Virus record (IMG/VR): IMGVR_UViG_3300025645_000325
Span: 1-29,501 of that record
DNA from: a virus
Reading direction: 5' to 3' (one strand)
Length of the DNA: 29,501 bases
The notes under the pieces: model-generated
Told to the model about the DNA's origin: nothing
Databases searched by the model: none
The model's input: only the letters and a program-made list of their open reading frames with translations
Shown: piece after piece, positions 9,695 to 17,917 of the stretch
How positions within the stretch are numbered: position 1 is the stretch's first letter
Layout of the letters: every line of letters starts with the position of its first letter
Made by a program: the position numbers and the translations under genes

Positions 9695-10402
9695 ATGGAA
9701 GTAAACAACGAACTATACGCATTTATGGAAGCTATTAGACAGCAAGAAAATGCTGGTGGTGATTATCAAAAAGAACATACACCAACACAAACAATGACAA
9801 GTACTGGTTTACAAACTGTACAAGCACAAGGTGGTTATGGAATATTAGATATTAACTGGCCAGTGTGGTCTGAACAAGCAGGTTACGCAGGTGCTGATTG
9901 GAGAATACCTGTTATTCAAGATATAGTTGCAGGTAGTAAATTACAAGAATATTATAACAAGTATGGTTCTTGGGATTTAGTAGCAGTTGCTTGGTATGGT
10001 GGTCCTGGAGCTGCAGATAAAGCAGTTGCTGAAGGTATAGCGTCTGTAGGCAATACTCAAAACATAGAAGGATTTGGTCCTGATATGCAAACTTATGTTA
10101 ATAAAGTTATGAATACTTACAATACAGAAAAAGAAAAGCCACAAAAAGATTTAGGTTTACAAGCCTACGCAGAGCTTAGAAATAAAGATAAGTTCTTTAC
10201 AACAGCATATAACCCACAAGGTGAAATGTTAGATGCACCAACTAATAATATTATGTCACTTAATTCAGCAGATTACACATTGACAAATAGAGAAGTAGTA
10301 CCAGCTAATGACCAAATATCTAAATATGCTGCTGAAATTATAGATGAGCTTACACCAAACAGAAAAGATATAGCATTTGAAATGCCAGAAAGAGTTATCT
10401 GA
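9695..10402 (+). CDS. Virion lytic transglycosylase (SLT/lysozyme-like)
   Basis: A 235-residue enzyme predicted to cleave the glycan strands of peptidoglycan. Visible landmarks of the SLT fold are AIRQQENAGGDY at residues 13-24, with Glu18 as the likely catalytic acid; GGYGILDINW at about 47-56 for the substrate cleft; and VAVAWYGGPGAA at about 92-103, equivalent to the family's AYNaGpG motif. The C-terminal half beyond about residue 140 is unassigned. An in-frame ATG at 9632 would add 21 hydrophobic residues resembling a signal peptide but lies deep inside the preceding gene; 9695, two bases after that gene's stop, is preferred. The location among virion genes rather than the lysis genes points to an entry role, not release. 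Confidence 0.78.
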   Translation: MEVNNELYAFMEAIRQQENAGGDYQKEHTPTQTMTSTGLQTVQAQGGYGILDINWPVWSEQAGYAGADWRIPVIQDIVAGSKLQEYYNKYGSWDLVAVAWYGGPGAADKAVAEGIASVGNTQNIEGFGPDMQTYVNKVMNTYNTEKEKPQKDLGLQAYAELRNKDKFFTTAYNPQGEMLDAPTNNIMSLNSADYTLTNREVVPANDQISKYAAEIIDELTPNRKDIAFEMPERVI

Positions 10403-12522
10403 TGGCTGAATGGTGGGAAGAACAAGGTTATGATACAGAAGGAGAGGCAGAAAGAGATGGTGCAAAAAAACCATCTATATTTTCTAATGCTAATGCTCAA
10501 AGAGATACATATTTTAAAGATGTAAAAACACCACAAGATTACTTTGAGTTAATATCTAGTGGTTCGTATTCACCAAATTGGACAACAATAGGTGAACTTA
10601 GATGGGTTGAAAAAAAATTCAATGTAAATCGTGAAACAGCAATCCAATATAGAAAAGGTAATTTACCTAAAGAAAAAAAAGATGAAGCTCCATTTCCTAG
10701 ATTAGTTATATCTGAAGCATCAAAAACTGCAGGAATATTTGATGAAACTACTGGGGAAGTTATAACTGAACCAAAAGAAAAAGATGTTCCTAGTGATGTA
10801 ACTGGATTGAAAAACCTTAACGCTACTCTTAGCTTAATAAATAAACAGTTTAATAATTACGATAGTTTAGATGAATACATTACTGAAAGACCACAAGATA
10901 TAAAACGCTTTGTTAAAGACAATAAAGTAGAAGTAGAACCTGAGTACGAAGAAATAGGATATGTTTTACGAATAGATGACAATGGTGAACTAGAAGGCTT
11001 TGATGAACAAACAGGTAATACATTTAATCCAAAAAATACTAATGAAATTACTGGTAATGATTATTTTGAAAAACCTATAGTAACTGAAAACCAAACAGTT
11101 GTTACAAAAAAGAAAACTGATGGTACGCCAACAACAAAATATATTATTGTGCAAGGAGCTGATGGTCTATATGTTAAACAAGCAGACCCTAATGGAACTT
11201 ACACTGATGCCAATGTACAAGCAGAAATTGATAGATTAAATGCTGAAAGAAGTGAAGCACAAGGTACTACTCAAACAAATCCAATAGTAGGTTCACCAGG
11301 TTCTACAAAGATGAATCAATTTAATAATATACCTGAAGGTGCAATACTAGTTCAGTCAGATGAGGATAGATTGTATCTTATGTATACAGTTCCTGGAGCT
11401 GGAACAATGTATAAAGGTTTACCTATAAGAATGTTTTATGAAGTAAAAAACAATGACTTGTATAAAGCAGGTATATTAACAGAGGGTGCACCTTTTGAAA
11501 TAAATTATTTTTTAACAGAAGATGAAATAGATGACTTTATTGTTGCTGGTAATACAGCAGAGCTACCAGGTAATGACCCTAATACAGGCCAAGCTCCACA
11601 TCCTTTCTTATCTTTTGTAGATAATCTAACTACACAGGCACAGATAGCACCTTGGTTGTTAGAAAAAGAATCAATATCATTACTTGCTGAAGCAGCATTA
11701 GAAGGAAGAGAAGTTAGTGATGCAGAGTGGAGAGTTACTAATTGGTATCAAACACATTCAGAAGCTGAAAGAAATTGGCTTAGAACTTATTATGCTGACC
11801 CAGCAACAGCTACAGCTTTAAAAAATGATTACAAGATTCAAGTAAGTAGAGCATTACAAGCAGCAGGAGTTACTGGTGGATTTGATTCTGCAACAGGACA
11901 AGAGAAAGCTCCACCTGATGCTTTAGTTAGTTGGATTGCAGACAAGTGGGTAAGTGGTCAATGGACAGAATCTTACGCATCAGAACAGTTAGCTTTATTT
12001 GCAGACCCATTTAGGTCTGGTGTAAGAGATACAGATTTTACAAACTATGTAACTACAGCAGGTGTTGAAGGTCTAGAAAGAACAGCTGAAAAAGAAGATA
12101 GAGTAAAACAATTATATACACAATACCTTGGCCCAGTCTTTGGAAGTTTAACAGATGCAGAGGTATCTGAAAGAGCAGGTAGATTAAGAAACGACCCTGA
12201 TTATGAAGCAGCTTTAATAGACCAATTAAAAAATAATAGACTAGGTTTGTTTCCTAAATATACAAATCCAGAACTTACATATGAAGATATTGTTACACCT
12301 TGGAGAAATCTTACTACATCAGTATGGGGTGAAGCTGCAGATGAAACACAATCTTGGTGGCAAGATATGGTAGCTACTAATGATTTTACTACAGGTACTG
12401 CTACATTAAGAAATAAAGGTTTAGAGATTGGTAACAATCAAGTTACTATAGAAGCTACTGAAGCATTACAAAGAGCTTTAGGAGATGGCTCAACACTACA
12501 AAATTTAGGAGCTAATCAATAA
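10402..12522 (+). CDS. Large virion protein of unknown function
   Basis: A 706-residue protein that I do not recognise. The N-terminal 250 residues are charged and low in hydrophobics, with strand-rich segments of the type GYVLRIDDNGELEGFD and KYIIVQGADGLYVKQADPNG that look like small beta units. The C-terminal 300 residues are helical and Trp-rich (APWLLEKESI, WYQTHSEAERNWLRTYY, WIADKWVSGQWTESYASEQL). The ATG overlaps the stop of the transglycosylase gene (TGATGG) and its own stop overlaps the next start. As part of the same coupled block it is probably an internal or ejection protein; no direct evidence beyond context. Confidence 0.68.
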   Translation: MAEWWEEQGYDTEGEAERDGAKKPSIFSNANAQRDTYFKDVKTPQDYFELISSGSYSPNWTTIGELRWVEKKFNVNRETAIQYRKGNLPKEKKDEAPFPRLVISEASKTAGIFDETTGEVITEPKEKDVPSDVTGLKNLNATLSLINKQFNNYDSLDEYITERPQDIKRFVKDNKVEVEPEYEEIGYVLRIDDNGELEGFDEQTGNTFNPKNTNEITGNDYFEKPIVTENQTVVTKKKTDGTPTTKYIIVQGADGLYVKQADPNGTYTDANVQAEIDRLNAERSEAQGTTQTNPIVGSPGSTKMNQFNNIPEGAILVQSDEDRLYLMYTVPGAGTMYKGLPIRMFYEVKNNDLYKAGILTEGAPFEINYFLTEDEIDDFIVAGNTAELPGNDPNTGQAPHPFLSFVDNLTTQAQIAPWLLEKESISLLAEAALEGREVSDAEWRVTNWYQTHSEAERNWLRTYYADPATATALKNDYKIQVSRALQAAGVTGGFDSATGQEKAPPDALVSWIADKWVSGQWTESYASEQLALFADPFRSGVRDTDFTNYVTTAGVEGLERTAEKEDRVKQLYTQYLGPVFGSLTDAEVSERAGRLRNDPDYEAALIDQLKNNRLGLFPKYTNPELTYEDIVTPWRNLTTSVWGEAADETQSWWQDMVATNDFTTGTATLRNKGLEIGNNQVTIEATEALQRALGDGSTLQNLGANQ

Positions 12523-13346
12523 TGGAACAGTTTTTATTACTAGCACAATCACTATATCCTAATATGCCACCTGCAGTATTAAATGCTTTTGCTTTACAGT
12601 GGTCTGAAACAGGAGATGCAAACATAGCTATATCACAAGTAAGACAAACACAATTATATAAAGATAATTTTCCAGGTAATGTTTTACCAAATGGTCAAGT
12701 ACGATTTGATGAAGTTACATATCAAGGTTTAAAAGAAAGTTATATAGGAACTCTTGCAGAATTTGGATTACCAAGAGCTACAACAGAAGAGTTGTTATCT
12801 ACAAGATTTACAAATTTAATTGAAGGTGAAGTATCAGCTAGAGAATTTGAACAAAGAATAACAGCAGTATATAGAGGAATTAAAGACAATATACCACAAG
12901 TACAAGCATTTTATAAAGACAACTATGGTATGGACTTAGGACCTGAAGCAATATTCTTAGCATCATTAGACCCTGAAGTAGGAGAAGAAATAATTGCTGG
13001 AAGAATAACCTCAGCACAGATAGGTGGAGAAGCAGCTAAAGTTGGATTTAATATTTCTACTACAGTAGCTGATAGATTAAGAGGTGCAGGAATAACACAA
13101 GGAGAAGCTAGACAATTGTTTACTGCAGCAGCAGAAGAACTACCAAGATTGCAAGAGATAGCATCAAGAACAGAACCAAATCAAGATGCAGTTACATTAG
13201 ATGAGTTTACAGAAGCTGCAATATTTGGTGATGTTGATGTCACAGATAGAATACAAAGATTACAAGCTAGTGAAGAATCTTTATTTTCACCTACAGGTGG
13301 AGCAGCACGACAAGGTGCTAGAGTAACTGGCTTAACAGAACAGTAA
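12522..13346 (+). CDS. Helical virion protein, last gene of the ejection block
   Basis: A 274-residue, largely helical protein of unknown function. It contains repeated short motifs with Ala/Gln/Arg and Glu-rich helices (ADRLRGAGITQGEARQLFTA; IGGEAAKVGF) and a disordered Gly/Ala/Arg C-terminus (GGAARQGARV). It starts at an ATG overlapping the preceding stop (TAATGG). Its stop at 13344-13346 is followed seven bases later by a strong hairpin and then by the capsid leader, so it closes the first late transcription segment. A virion role is inferred from position only. Confidence 0.66.
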   Translation: MEQFLLLAQSLYPNMPPAVLNAFALQWSETGDANIAISQVRQTQLYKDNFPGNVLPNGQVRFDEVTYQGLKESYIGTLAEFGLPRATTEELLSTRFTNLIEGEVSAREFEQRITAVYRGIKDNIPQVQAFYKDNYGMDLGPEAIFLASLDPEVGEEIIAGRITSAQIGGEAAKVGFNISTTVADRLRGAGITQGEARQLFTAAAEELPRLQEIASRTEPNQDAVTLDEFTEAAIFGDVDVTDRIQRLQASEESLFSPTGGAARQGARVTGLTEQ

Positions 13347-13352
13347 ACTAAT

Positions 13353-13376
13353 ACACACTGTTTATACAAAGTGTGT
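13353..13376 (+). terminator. Hairpin with TGTTTATACA core after the ejection block
   Basis: A perfect 7-bp inverted repeat (ACACACT at 13353-13359, AGTGTGT at 13370-13376) encloses the 10-base loop GTTTATACAA. It begins seven bases after a stop codon. No U-tract follows; instead comes the self-complementary TATAATTAATTATA. Two other hairpins in the window (28106-28135 and 28602-28627) have unrelated stems but share the loop core. It could be an attenuating terminator, a processing site or a protein-binding operator; the sequence alone does not decide. Confidence 0.6.
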
Positions 13377-13382
13377 TATAAT
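13377..13382 (+). promoter_or_regulatory. Putative capsid-operon promoter (-10 element)
   Basis: A perfect TATAAT preceded by TG with one base between (an extended -10). No convincing -35 lies 16-18 bases upstream. The upstream segment ATACAAAGTG is nearly the same as ATACTAAGTG before the TATAAT at 24376-24381, so the two may be the same promoter class. Initiation 7-8 bases downstream would place the RNA 5' end at about 13390, exactly where the GC-rich leader starts. Confidence 0.5.
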
Positions 13383-13389
13383 TAATTAT

Positions 13390-13591
13390 AGCCTTGCAGG
13401 TTTCGGCTTAGAATAGATGCTGCACCTCCAGCTTATAACTGGCGTGTAAGCTGCGTATTACAATTCGCCTAGTATCTGAATAGCCCAGAAGTGGCTGACA
13501 ATTCAAGTTATTCATTATTTTTATTTGTCGCCTATCGCATTATATTCCCAAGGATAATGCAGTTAGTAGAAACTTGGAGTAGGAGATAACA
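13390..13591 (+). ncRNA. Structured leader upstream of scaffold and capsid genes
   Basis: Non-coding stretch with clearly raised G+C: I count 53 of 110 bases at 13391-13500, against about one third in the surroundings. Possible helices: TGCAG 13395-13399 with CTGCA 13420-13424; CAGCTTA 13429-13435 with TAAGCTG 13447-13453; GGCG 13441-13444, inside that hairpin's loop, with CGCC 13466-13469, forming an H-type pseudoknot; AGCC 13482-13485 with GGCT 13493-13496; and GCATTAT 13537-13543 with ATAATGC 13554-13560. It ends in a strong ribosome-binding site (AGGAGATAACA) for the scaffold gene. It matches no riboswitch or ribozyme consensus that I know. A cis-acting leader that controls or stabilises the capsid mRNA is the simplest reading. 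Confidence 0.5.
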
Positions 13592-14050
13592 ATGGAGAAC
13601 GAGATGAACGAAACAGTAGAAGAAGGACAAGATAATAATGCTATCAAGCAGATGCGAGAACGCATCAAAGAGCTTGAAGTTGTAGAGAAAGAGTACAAAT
13701 CTGTACAGGTAGCAAACGCTATCAGTGATGCAGGTTTTGACCCTTCTTCTGGACAAGGTAAAGCATTAAAAGACTTGTATAAAGGTGACTTACAACCTGA
13801 AGCTATACAACAGTTTGCTAAGGAGAACTACGGCTGGGGCTCTGAAACCCCTACTGAAGCTGACCCACAAGCTGCACAAAAAGCAAGAGTAGTAAGTAGC
13901 CAGGAAAATTTAGATACTGTAATTGAAGCATCAGTACCAGTAGAACCTGTAGGCATAAATGACCAAATTGCACAAGCTCAACAAGATGGTGATTGGCAAA
14001 CAGCTGCAAATCTCAAAGCAGACAAATTAAGAGCAATAACCCAAAAATAG
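13592..14050 (+). CDS. Probable capsid scaffolding protein
   Basis: A 152-residue acidic, helical protein directly before the major capsid gene. The N-terminal half has a coiled-coil-like segment (NNAIKQMRERIKELEVVEKEYKSVQ), the centre carries a small motif (DAGFDPSSGQGKALKDLYKGD) common in phage scaffolds, and the C-terminus is a Gln/Ala helix (DQIAQAQQDGDWQTAANLKADKLRAI). Composition, size and position fit a protein that chaperones procapsid assembly and is then lost. The start at 13592 has AGGAG seven bases upstream; a second in-frame ATG is at 13604. An AAGGAG between the stop and 14066 serves the capsid gene. Confidence 0.75.
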   Translation: MENEMNETVEEGQDNNAIKQMRERIKELEVVEKEYKSVQVANAISDAGFDPSSGQGKALKDLYKGDLQPEAIQQFAKENYGWGSETPTEADPQAAQKARVVSSQENLDTVIEASVPVEPVGINDQIAQAQQDGDWQTAANLKADKLRAITQK

Positions 14051-14065
14051 TAAAGGAGATTTAAA

Positions 14066-15004
14066 ATGGGTGCAGTATCAGGATTGGGAGATTCGTATGA
14101 CCTCCCTAATTTCGTGGGTGAGTTATTTAATATAACTCCAAATGATACACCTTTCCTTTCTGCGATTGGTGGAATGACTGGAGGTAAATCAGTTACCTCT
14201 AAGCAATTCACCTGGCAAACAGTTGACAATGCAACAGCAGCACAAACAGTGGTTGCTGAAGGTGCAGATGCAACTTTCGCAGAAAGAAGCAGAAGCGAAG
14301 TAACAAATGTTACTCAAATTATGCAATATGGTGTACACGTTTCCTACACAAAACAAGCTGCAACAGGTAACCTTAACGGAGAATCTATTATTGGAAATCA
14401 GCCAGTTCAAGATGAATTGTCTTTCCAATTAGATATGGCTATGAAAAGAGCAGCCAGAGATATTGAGTTCTCTTTCCTAAGAGGTTCATATGTTGCCGAC
14501 ACAAATGTAGGAACAGCAAGAAAAACAAGAGGTATGTTATCAGCTATTTCAACTAATGAAGTAGCAGGTGGTAACGCAGCTCTTGACCAAGCAAAAGTAA
14601 ATGCTTTGATGAAGGCTATGGCAGATTCAGGAGCTCCATTTGAGCAACCTGTAATTATGGCTAACGCTTTCCAAAAGCAAAAACTATCTTCAATTTATTC
14701 AAGTGCTTTAGCACTTGCACCAAGAGATAGAAACTATGGTGGTGTTAATATCAACACTATAGAAACTGACTTTGGTGAAGTAGGTATTGTCTATAGCAGA
14801 CACTTACCTGCTGAAGATTTAATTTGCGTTGACCTTGCATATTGTAAGCCTGTATTCTTAGACATCCCTGGAAAAGGACACTTCTTCGCAGAACCACTTG
14901 CACAAACTGGTTCAGCTTATAAGTTCCAAATCTATGGAGAAGTCGGATTAGAATATGGTCCAGAGCAATTCCACGGCAAAATTACATCATTATCAACTTC
15001 CTAA
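14066..15004 (+). CDS. Major capsid protein (SU10/DUF5309-like, HK97 fold)
   Basis: A 312-residue protein that forms the icosahedral shell. The N-terminus (SYDLPNFVGELF at residues 10-21, then DTPFLSAIGGMTGGK) is characteristic of the SU10-type DUF5309 capsid family. The body continues with the QTVVAEGADATFAERSRSEVTNVTQI segment, the helix FQLDMAMKRAARDIEFSFLRG, and a C-terminal VDLAYCKPVFLDIPG strand region. Codon use here includes more C-ending codons (TTC, AAC) than the neighbouring genes, as expected of a highly expressed gene. A strong AAGGAG ribosome-binding site precedes the ATG. A 10-bp hairpin follows its stop, which may stabilise this abundant message. Confidence 0.92.
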   Translation: MGAVSGLGDSYDLPNFVGELFNITPNDTPFLSAIGGMTGGKSVTSKQFTWQTVDNATAAQTVVAEGADATFAERSRSEVTNVTQIMQYGVHVSYTKQAATGNLNGESIIGNQPVQDELSFQLDMAMKRAARDIEFSFLRGSYVADTNVGTARKTRGMLSAISTNEVAGGNAALDQAKVNALMKAMADSGAPFEQPVIMANAFQKQKLSSIYSSALALAPRDRNYGGVNINTIETDFGEVGIVYSRHLPAEDLICVDLAYCKPVFLDIPGKGHFFAEPLAQTGSAYKFQIYGEVGLEYGPEQFHGKITSLSTS

Positions 15005-15028
15005 TAGGTAGTTAGATAGTATATTTAT

Positions 15029-15056
15029 TAGAGGGAGATAAATACTTCTCCCTCTA
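15029..15056 (+). terminator. Perfect 10-bp hairpin after the major capsid gene
   Basis: TAGAGGGAGA at 15029-15038 pairs fully with TCTCCCTCTA at 15047-15056 around an 8-base loop. It lies in the 69-base gap between the capsid stop and the connector gene. A T-rich run precedes it but no run of T follows, so a partial terminator or 3' stabiliser of the capsid RNA is more likely than a full stop to transcription. Confidence 0.6.
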
Positions 15057-15073
15057 GTAATATAGGAATAGAT

Positions 15074-15979
15074 ATGGCAGCAGTAAGCACACTTATAGAT
15101 AGAATTTATAGAGATTTTTTAAACAAACCAGATGATTTATCTGCGTTTTCTCGTTTAGATGGAGCAATTAGTAGTACAACAAGTACATCAGTTGTATATG
15201 AATCAGGATTATTTTCTACTGAAGAAGAAAACTTATTAGGTAATGGAGCAATAGTAGAAGTAGGCAAAGAACTTATGCTTGTTACATCAGCTAATACATC
15301 TACTAGAACATTAACTGTAGCAAGAGGATATGCTGGTACAGATGCAGCAACACATTTAGATGAAACAAACATTTTTATTAACCCAACCTTTCCTCGTAAG
15401 TCTGTATATGATGCAGTATCAGATAACATATCAAGGTTGTACCCAAGTTTATATAATGTAACAACAACAAATGTTACATCTAGTAGTACATATCAAGAAG
15501 TTCCTGCATCAACAGTAGAGGTACTTACTTCCTATGTACAAAATTCAACAGGTGACCAATACACATCTGCTGGAATACAGTTACTTAGAGATTTTCCACC
15601 ATCAAGTACAAACACAGCAGTACAGTTTTACAATACTTCTAATGGTAAGACAGTACATTTAGTTGTTAAAAGAAAATTTGTTAGACCAACAGATGAAACA
15701 TCAGACATAGAAAGTGTTTGTTTAGTTGCACCAGAGTATGAACAAATAGTTATGGTTGGTGCTGTAGCAGATATCATAGGTGCTACAGATATAGATGCCT
15801 CAACACAAGAATTTATCACAGAGAAACTAGCAGCAGAAAGTTACCCAGTAGGTTCAGGTGAAAGACTTAGAAATGCACTACTTAGACTTAGGTCATTGTT
15901 AATAGATGAAGCAAGAGGGAACTTGCGTTCTTTATATCCTGCTCCTGTATCAATTATGAACATAAACTATAGTGCATAA
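15074..15979 (+). CDS. Probable head-tail connector / adaptor
   Basis: A 301-residue protein directly downstream of the capsid gene. Residues about 40-100 read as a beta-rich domain (GNGAIVEVGKELMLVTSA, RTLTVARGYAGTDAATH) of the kind found in several phage connector and tail-completion proteins. The C-terminal part is helical (YEQIVMVGAVADIIGATDI, GERLRNALLRLRSLLIDEARG). Position after the capsid and before the big tail proteins fits an adaptor that attaches the tail to the portal. The ATG follows AGGAATAG; the stop overlaps the next start (TAATGG). The family was not identified with certainty. Confidence 0.6.
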   Translation: MAAVSTLIDRIYRDFLNKPDDLSAFSRLDGAISSTTSTSVVYESGLFSTEEENLLGNGAIVEVGKELMLVTSANTSTRTLTVARGYAGTDAATHLDETNIFINPTFPRKSVYDAVSDNISRLYPSLYNVTTTNVTSSSTYQEVPASTVEVLTSYVQNSTGDQYTSAGIQLLRDFPPSSTNTAVQFYNTSNGKTVHLVVKRKFVRPTDETSDIESVCLVAPEYEQIVMVGAVADIIGATDIDASTQEFITEKLAAESYPVGSGERLRNALLRLRSLLIDEARGNLRSLYPAPVSIMNINYSA

Positions 15980-17916
15980 TGGCAGTATTACCCTCACCTG
16001 CTAATACAACAGAACCACAATCACAAGGCTTTGAAGCTAACTTAGATGATTTGTTGTTGCGTTTTGCAGTAGGTCCTGGTAGGCAGATGAACATAAACAC
16101 TGCTCCACTCCAGGCACAAGCTATACAGACATCAGAAACTCCAGAAGATTTTCAACAAGAGTTTGGTCAAATATATTCTAGAACAGATTTTTCTGGTGGT
16201 TCAGGATTAGACAAAGCACATAAACGAAACGCTAGTGAAATAGATTTTTCTAGGTTTTGGGATAGTAATGGCATTGATGTATTTAGTGGTAAAGAAGTAG
16301 GACAAGAATATAAAGTATCTTTATTACACGCAACAGAGGAAGCACTAACTTCATCTAATACAAACTTATATATGCAAGAACTAGATGGCACAATATTTTA
16401 TGCAGATGGTGACACACTTATGAAGATAACTACACCTTTAACAGGAACACCGGCACAAGATGGTACATCTGGTCAGGGTAAACCTAGTTCTGGTAATGAT
16501 ATTACAGGTTTAGCTATTATGGGTAATCAATTATATATTGTTGCTAATGGTGTTATATATCAAAGAACTGCAACAAATACTTATGGTAGTTACAACTCTG
16601 ATAACACTTACAGTAGATTGTGGTCAGCTAAAGGTAGATTAATTGCATCAGACACATCTGGTGTTCTTTATGAAATAGAACCATCTTCTTCATCAGCAGG
16701 TGCTGATACAACAATTAAAACATTACCTAATGGTAGAAACTGGACAGATGTTTGTGATGCAGGTGCAGTTGTATTAGCAACAGCAGATGATGGATATATA
16801 TATTCTTTTGCAGATGAATCAGCAACACTATCACTTAAAGGACAAACATTTGTAGAAGGTGAAATACCTAATGCAATAGATGCAGCACAAGGTTTTATAT
16901 TTTATGGTACAGCTACTAACACAGCAAGTGGAAAAATAGGTAGATTATATAGAGCAGAAATAACTAACGCTAATAGTTTATATGTATTAATTAATTCACA
17001 GTTAATAAAACAGTGGGGTGATAGCACAACTACATTAGACCAAGCTCCTTATAGGATTCTTTCAACAAGAGATAGTATCTATACAGGTATAAAAGATACA
17101 GCAAGTAAAACAAATTTGTGGCGATATTATTTACCAACAGGTGGTATAGCTAGAGATTTGGAATTTGGAGAAGGTGGAATAGTAGAGGGTATAGCAGTAT
17201 TTTCTGATACTATTTTTGCAACTGTAAGTGGTGGAGGTTCATATAGAGAAACAACTAACTATGTATTATCAGGTTATATTATTACTGCACTAGGAGATTT
17301 TTATACTTCTGAAAAAAAACAATGGGTTGGTGCAAAGTTAAATACTAATGATGTAAGCACAGGTACAGTAAAACTTTCTACATCTACTATTGCTACAGAT
17401 ATAAATAGTGTATCAGCTTTAACTTGGCAAGAACAAGTAAGTATAAACTCTGGTAGAGGTGGCGAAGAAGAAGTAATGAGCCTTGTAAGTGGTAGGTGGA
17501 TTGCAGGAAAAATAGATATAACAACTGATGACCAGACACAAACCCCAGAATTATTATCTTTTGCTATTAGAGGTTTTCAATTAGTCAATGACTTAATTGT
17601 AGATATACCAGTAAATGTTTCAGACCAGATAGAAAGACCATTTAGAAAACGATTAAAGGTAAATGGTCAAGGTGAATTAGTATATCAAGCACTAAGAAAC
17701 AAAGAAGGTAAAAATGTTCAATTAGAGATATACAGACCAGATACTTTATTACGAGGTATAATAGAAAATGTTAGCAGTCCTATTGAAGAAATATCTCCAA
17801 GAGGCTCTGTAACAACTTATTGTCTAGTAAGATTTAGAGGTAGTAAGGTAATACAAATATCTACCTCTGGTGAAGGATTAGGTATAGCATTACTAGGAAC
17901 TGGAAGATTAGGATAG
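15979..17916 (+). CDS. Large tail protein, beta-propeller-like (tail nozzle/hub candidate)
   Basis: A 645-residue protein. After an N-terminal region with FSGGSGLDKAHKR (about 72-84) it shows a series of short repeated beta units of the type NLYMQELDGTIFYADGDTLMK, GLAIMGNQLYIVANGVIYQRT, RLIASDTSGVLYEIEP and VLATADDGYIYSFADE, spaced as in a propeller. The C-terminal 150 residues are a separate beta-rich domain (IDIPVNVSDQIERPFRKRLKVNG; EEISPRGSVTTYCLVRFRGS). In short-tailed phages a protein of this size between connector and fibre usually forms the tail nozzle or hub. That role is inferred from order and fold impression. The stop is one base before the fibre ATG. Confidence 0.62.
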   Translation: MAVLPSPANTTEPQSQGFEANLDDLLLRFAVGPGRQMNINTAPLQAQAIQTSETPEDFQQEFGQIYSRTDFSGGSGLDKAHKRNASEIDFSRFWDSNGIDVFSGKEVGQEYKVSLLHATEEALTSSNTNLYMQELDGTIFYADGDTLMKITTPLTGTPAQDGTSGQGKPSSGNDITGLAIMGNQLYIVANGVIYQRTATNTYGSYNSDNTYSRLWSAKGRLIASDTSGVLYEIEPSSSSAGADTTIKTLPNGRNWTDVCDAGAVVLATADDGYIYSFADESATLSLKGQTFVEGEIPNAIDAAQGFIFYGTATNTASGKIGRLYRAEITNANSLYVLINSQLIKQWGDSTTTLDQAPYRILSTRDSIYTGIKDTASKTNLWRYYLPTGGIARDLEFGEGGIVEGIAVFSDTIFATVSGGGSYRETTNYVLSGYIITALGDFYTSEKKQWVGAKLNTNDVSTGTVKLSTSTIATDINSVSALTWQEQVSINSGRGGEEEVMSLVSGRWIAGKIDITTDDQTQTPELLSFAIRGFQLVNDLIVDIPVNVSDQIERPFRKRLKVNGQGELVYQALRNKEGKNVQLEIYRPDTLLRGIIENVSSPIEEISPRGSVTTYCLVRFRGSKVIQISTSGEGLGIALLGTGRLG

Positions 17917-17917
17917 A

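Noticed and set aside
13417-13449. Possible 10-codon leader peptide (MLHLQLITGV) inside the capsid leader
   Set aside because: No ribosome-binding site at proper spacing, and the bases are better explained by the hairpin and pseudoknot. Kept only as a possibility.
13391-13500. tRNA, tmRNA or known riboswitch in the GC-rich leader
   Set aside because: No T-loop GGTTCGAATCC-type sequence, no cloverleaf spacing, and none of the cobalamin, TPP, SAM, glycine, fluoride or hammerhead core sequences could be matched by eye on either strand.
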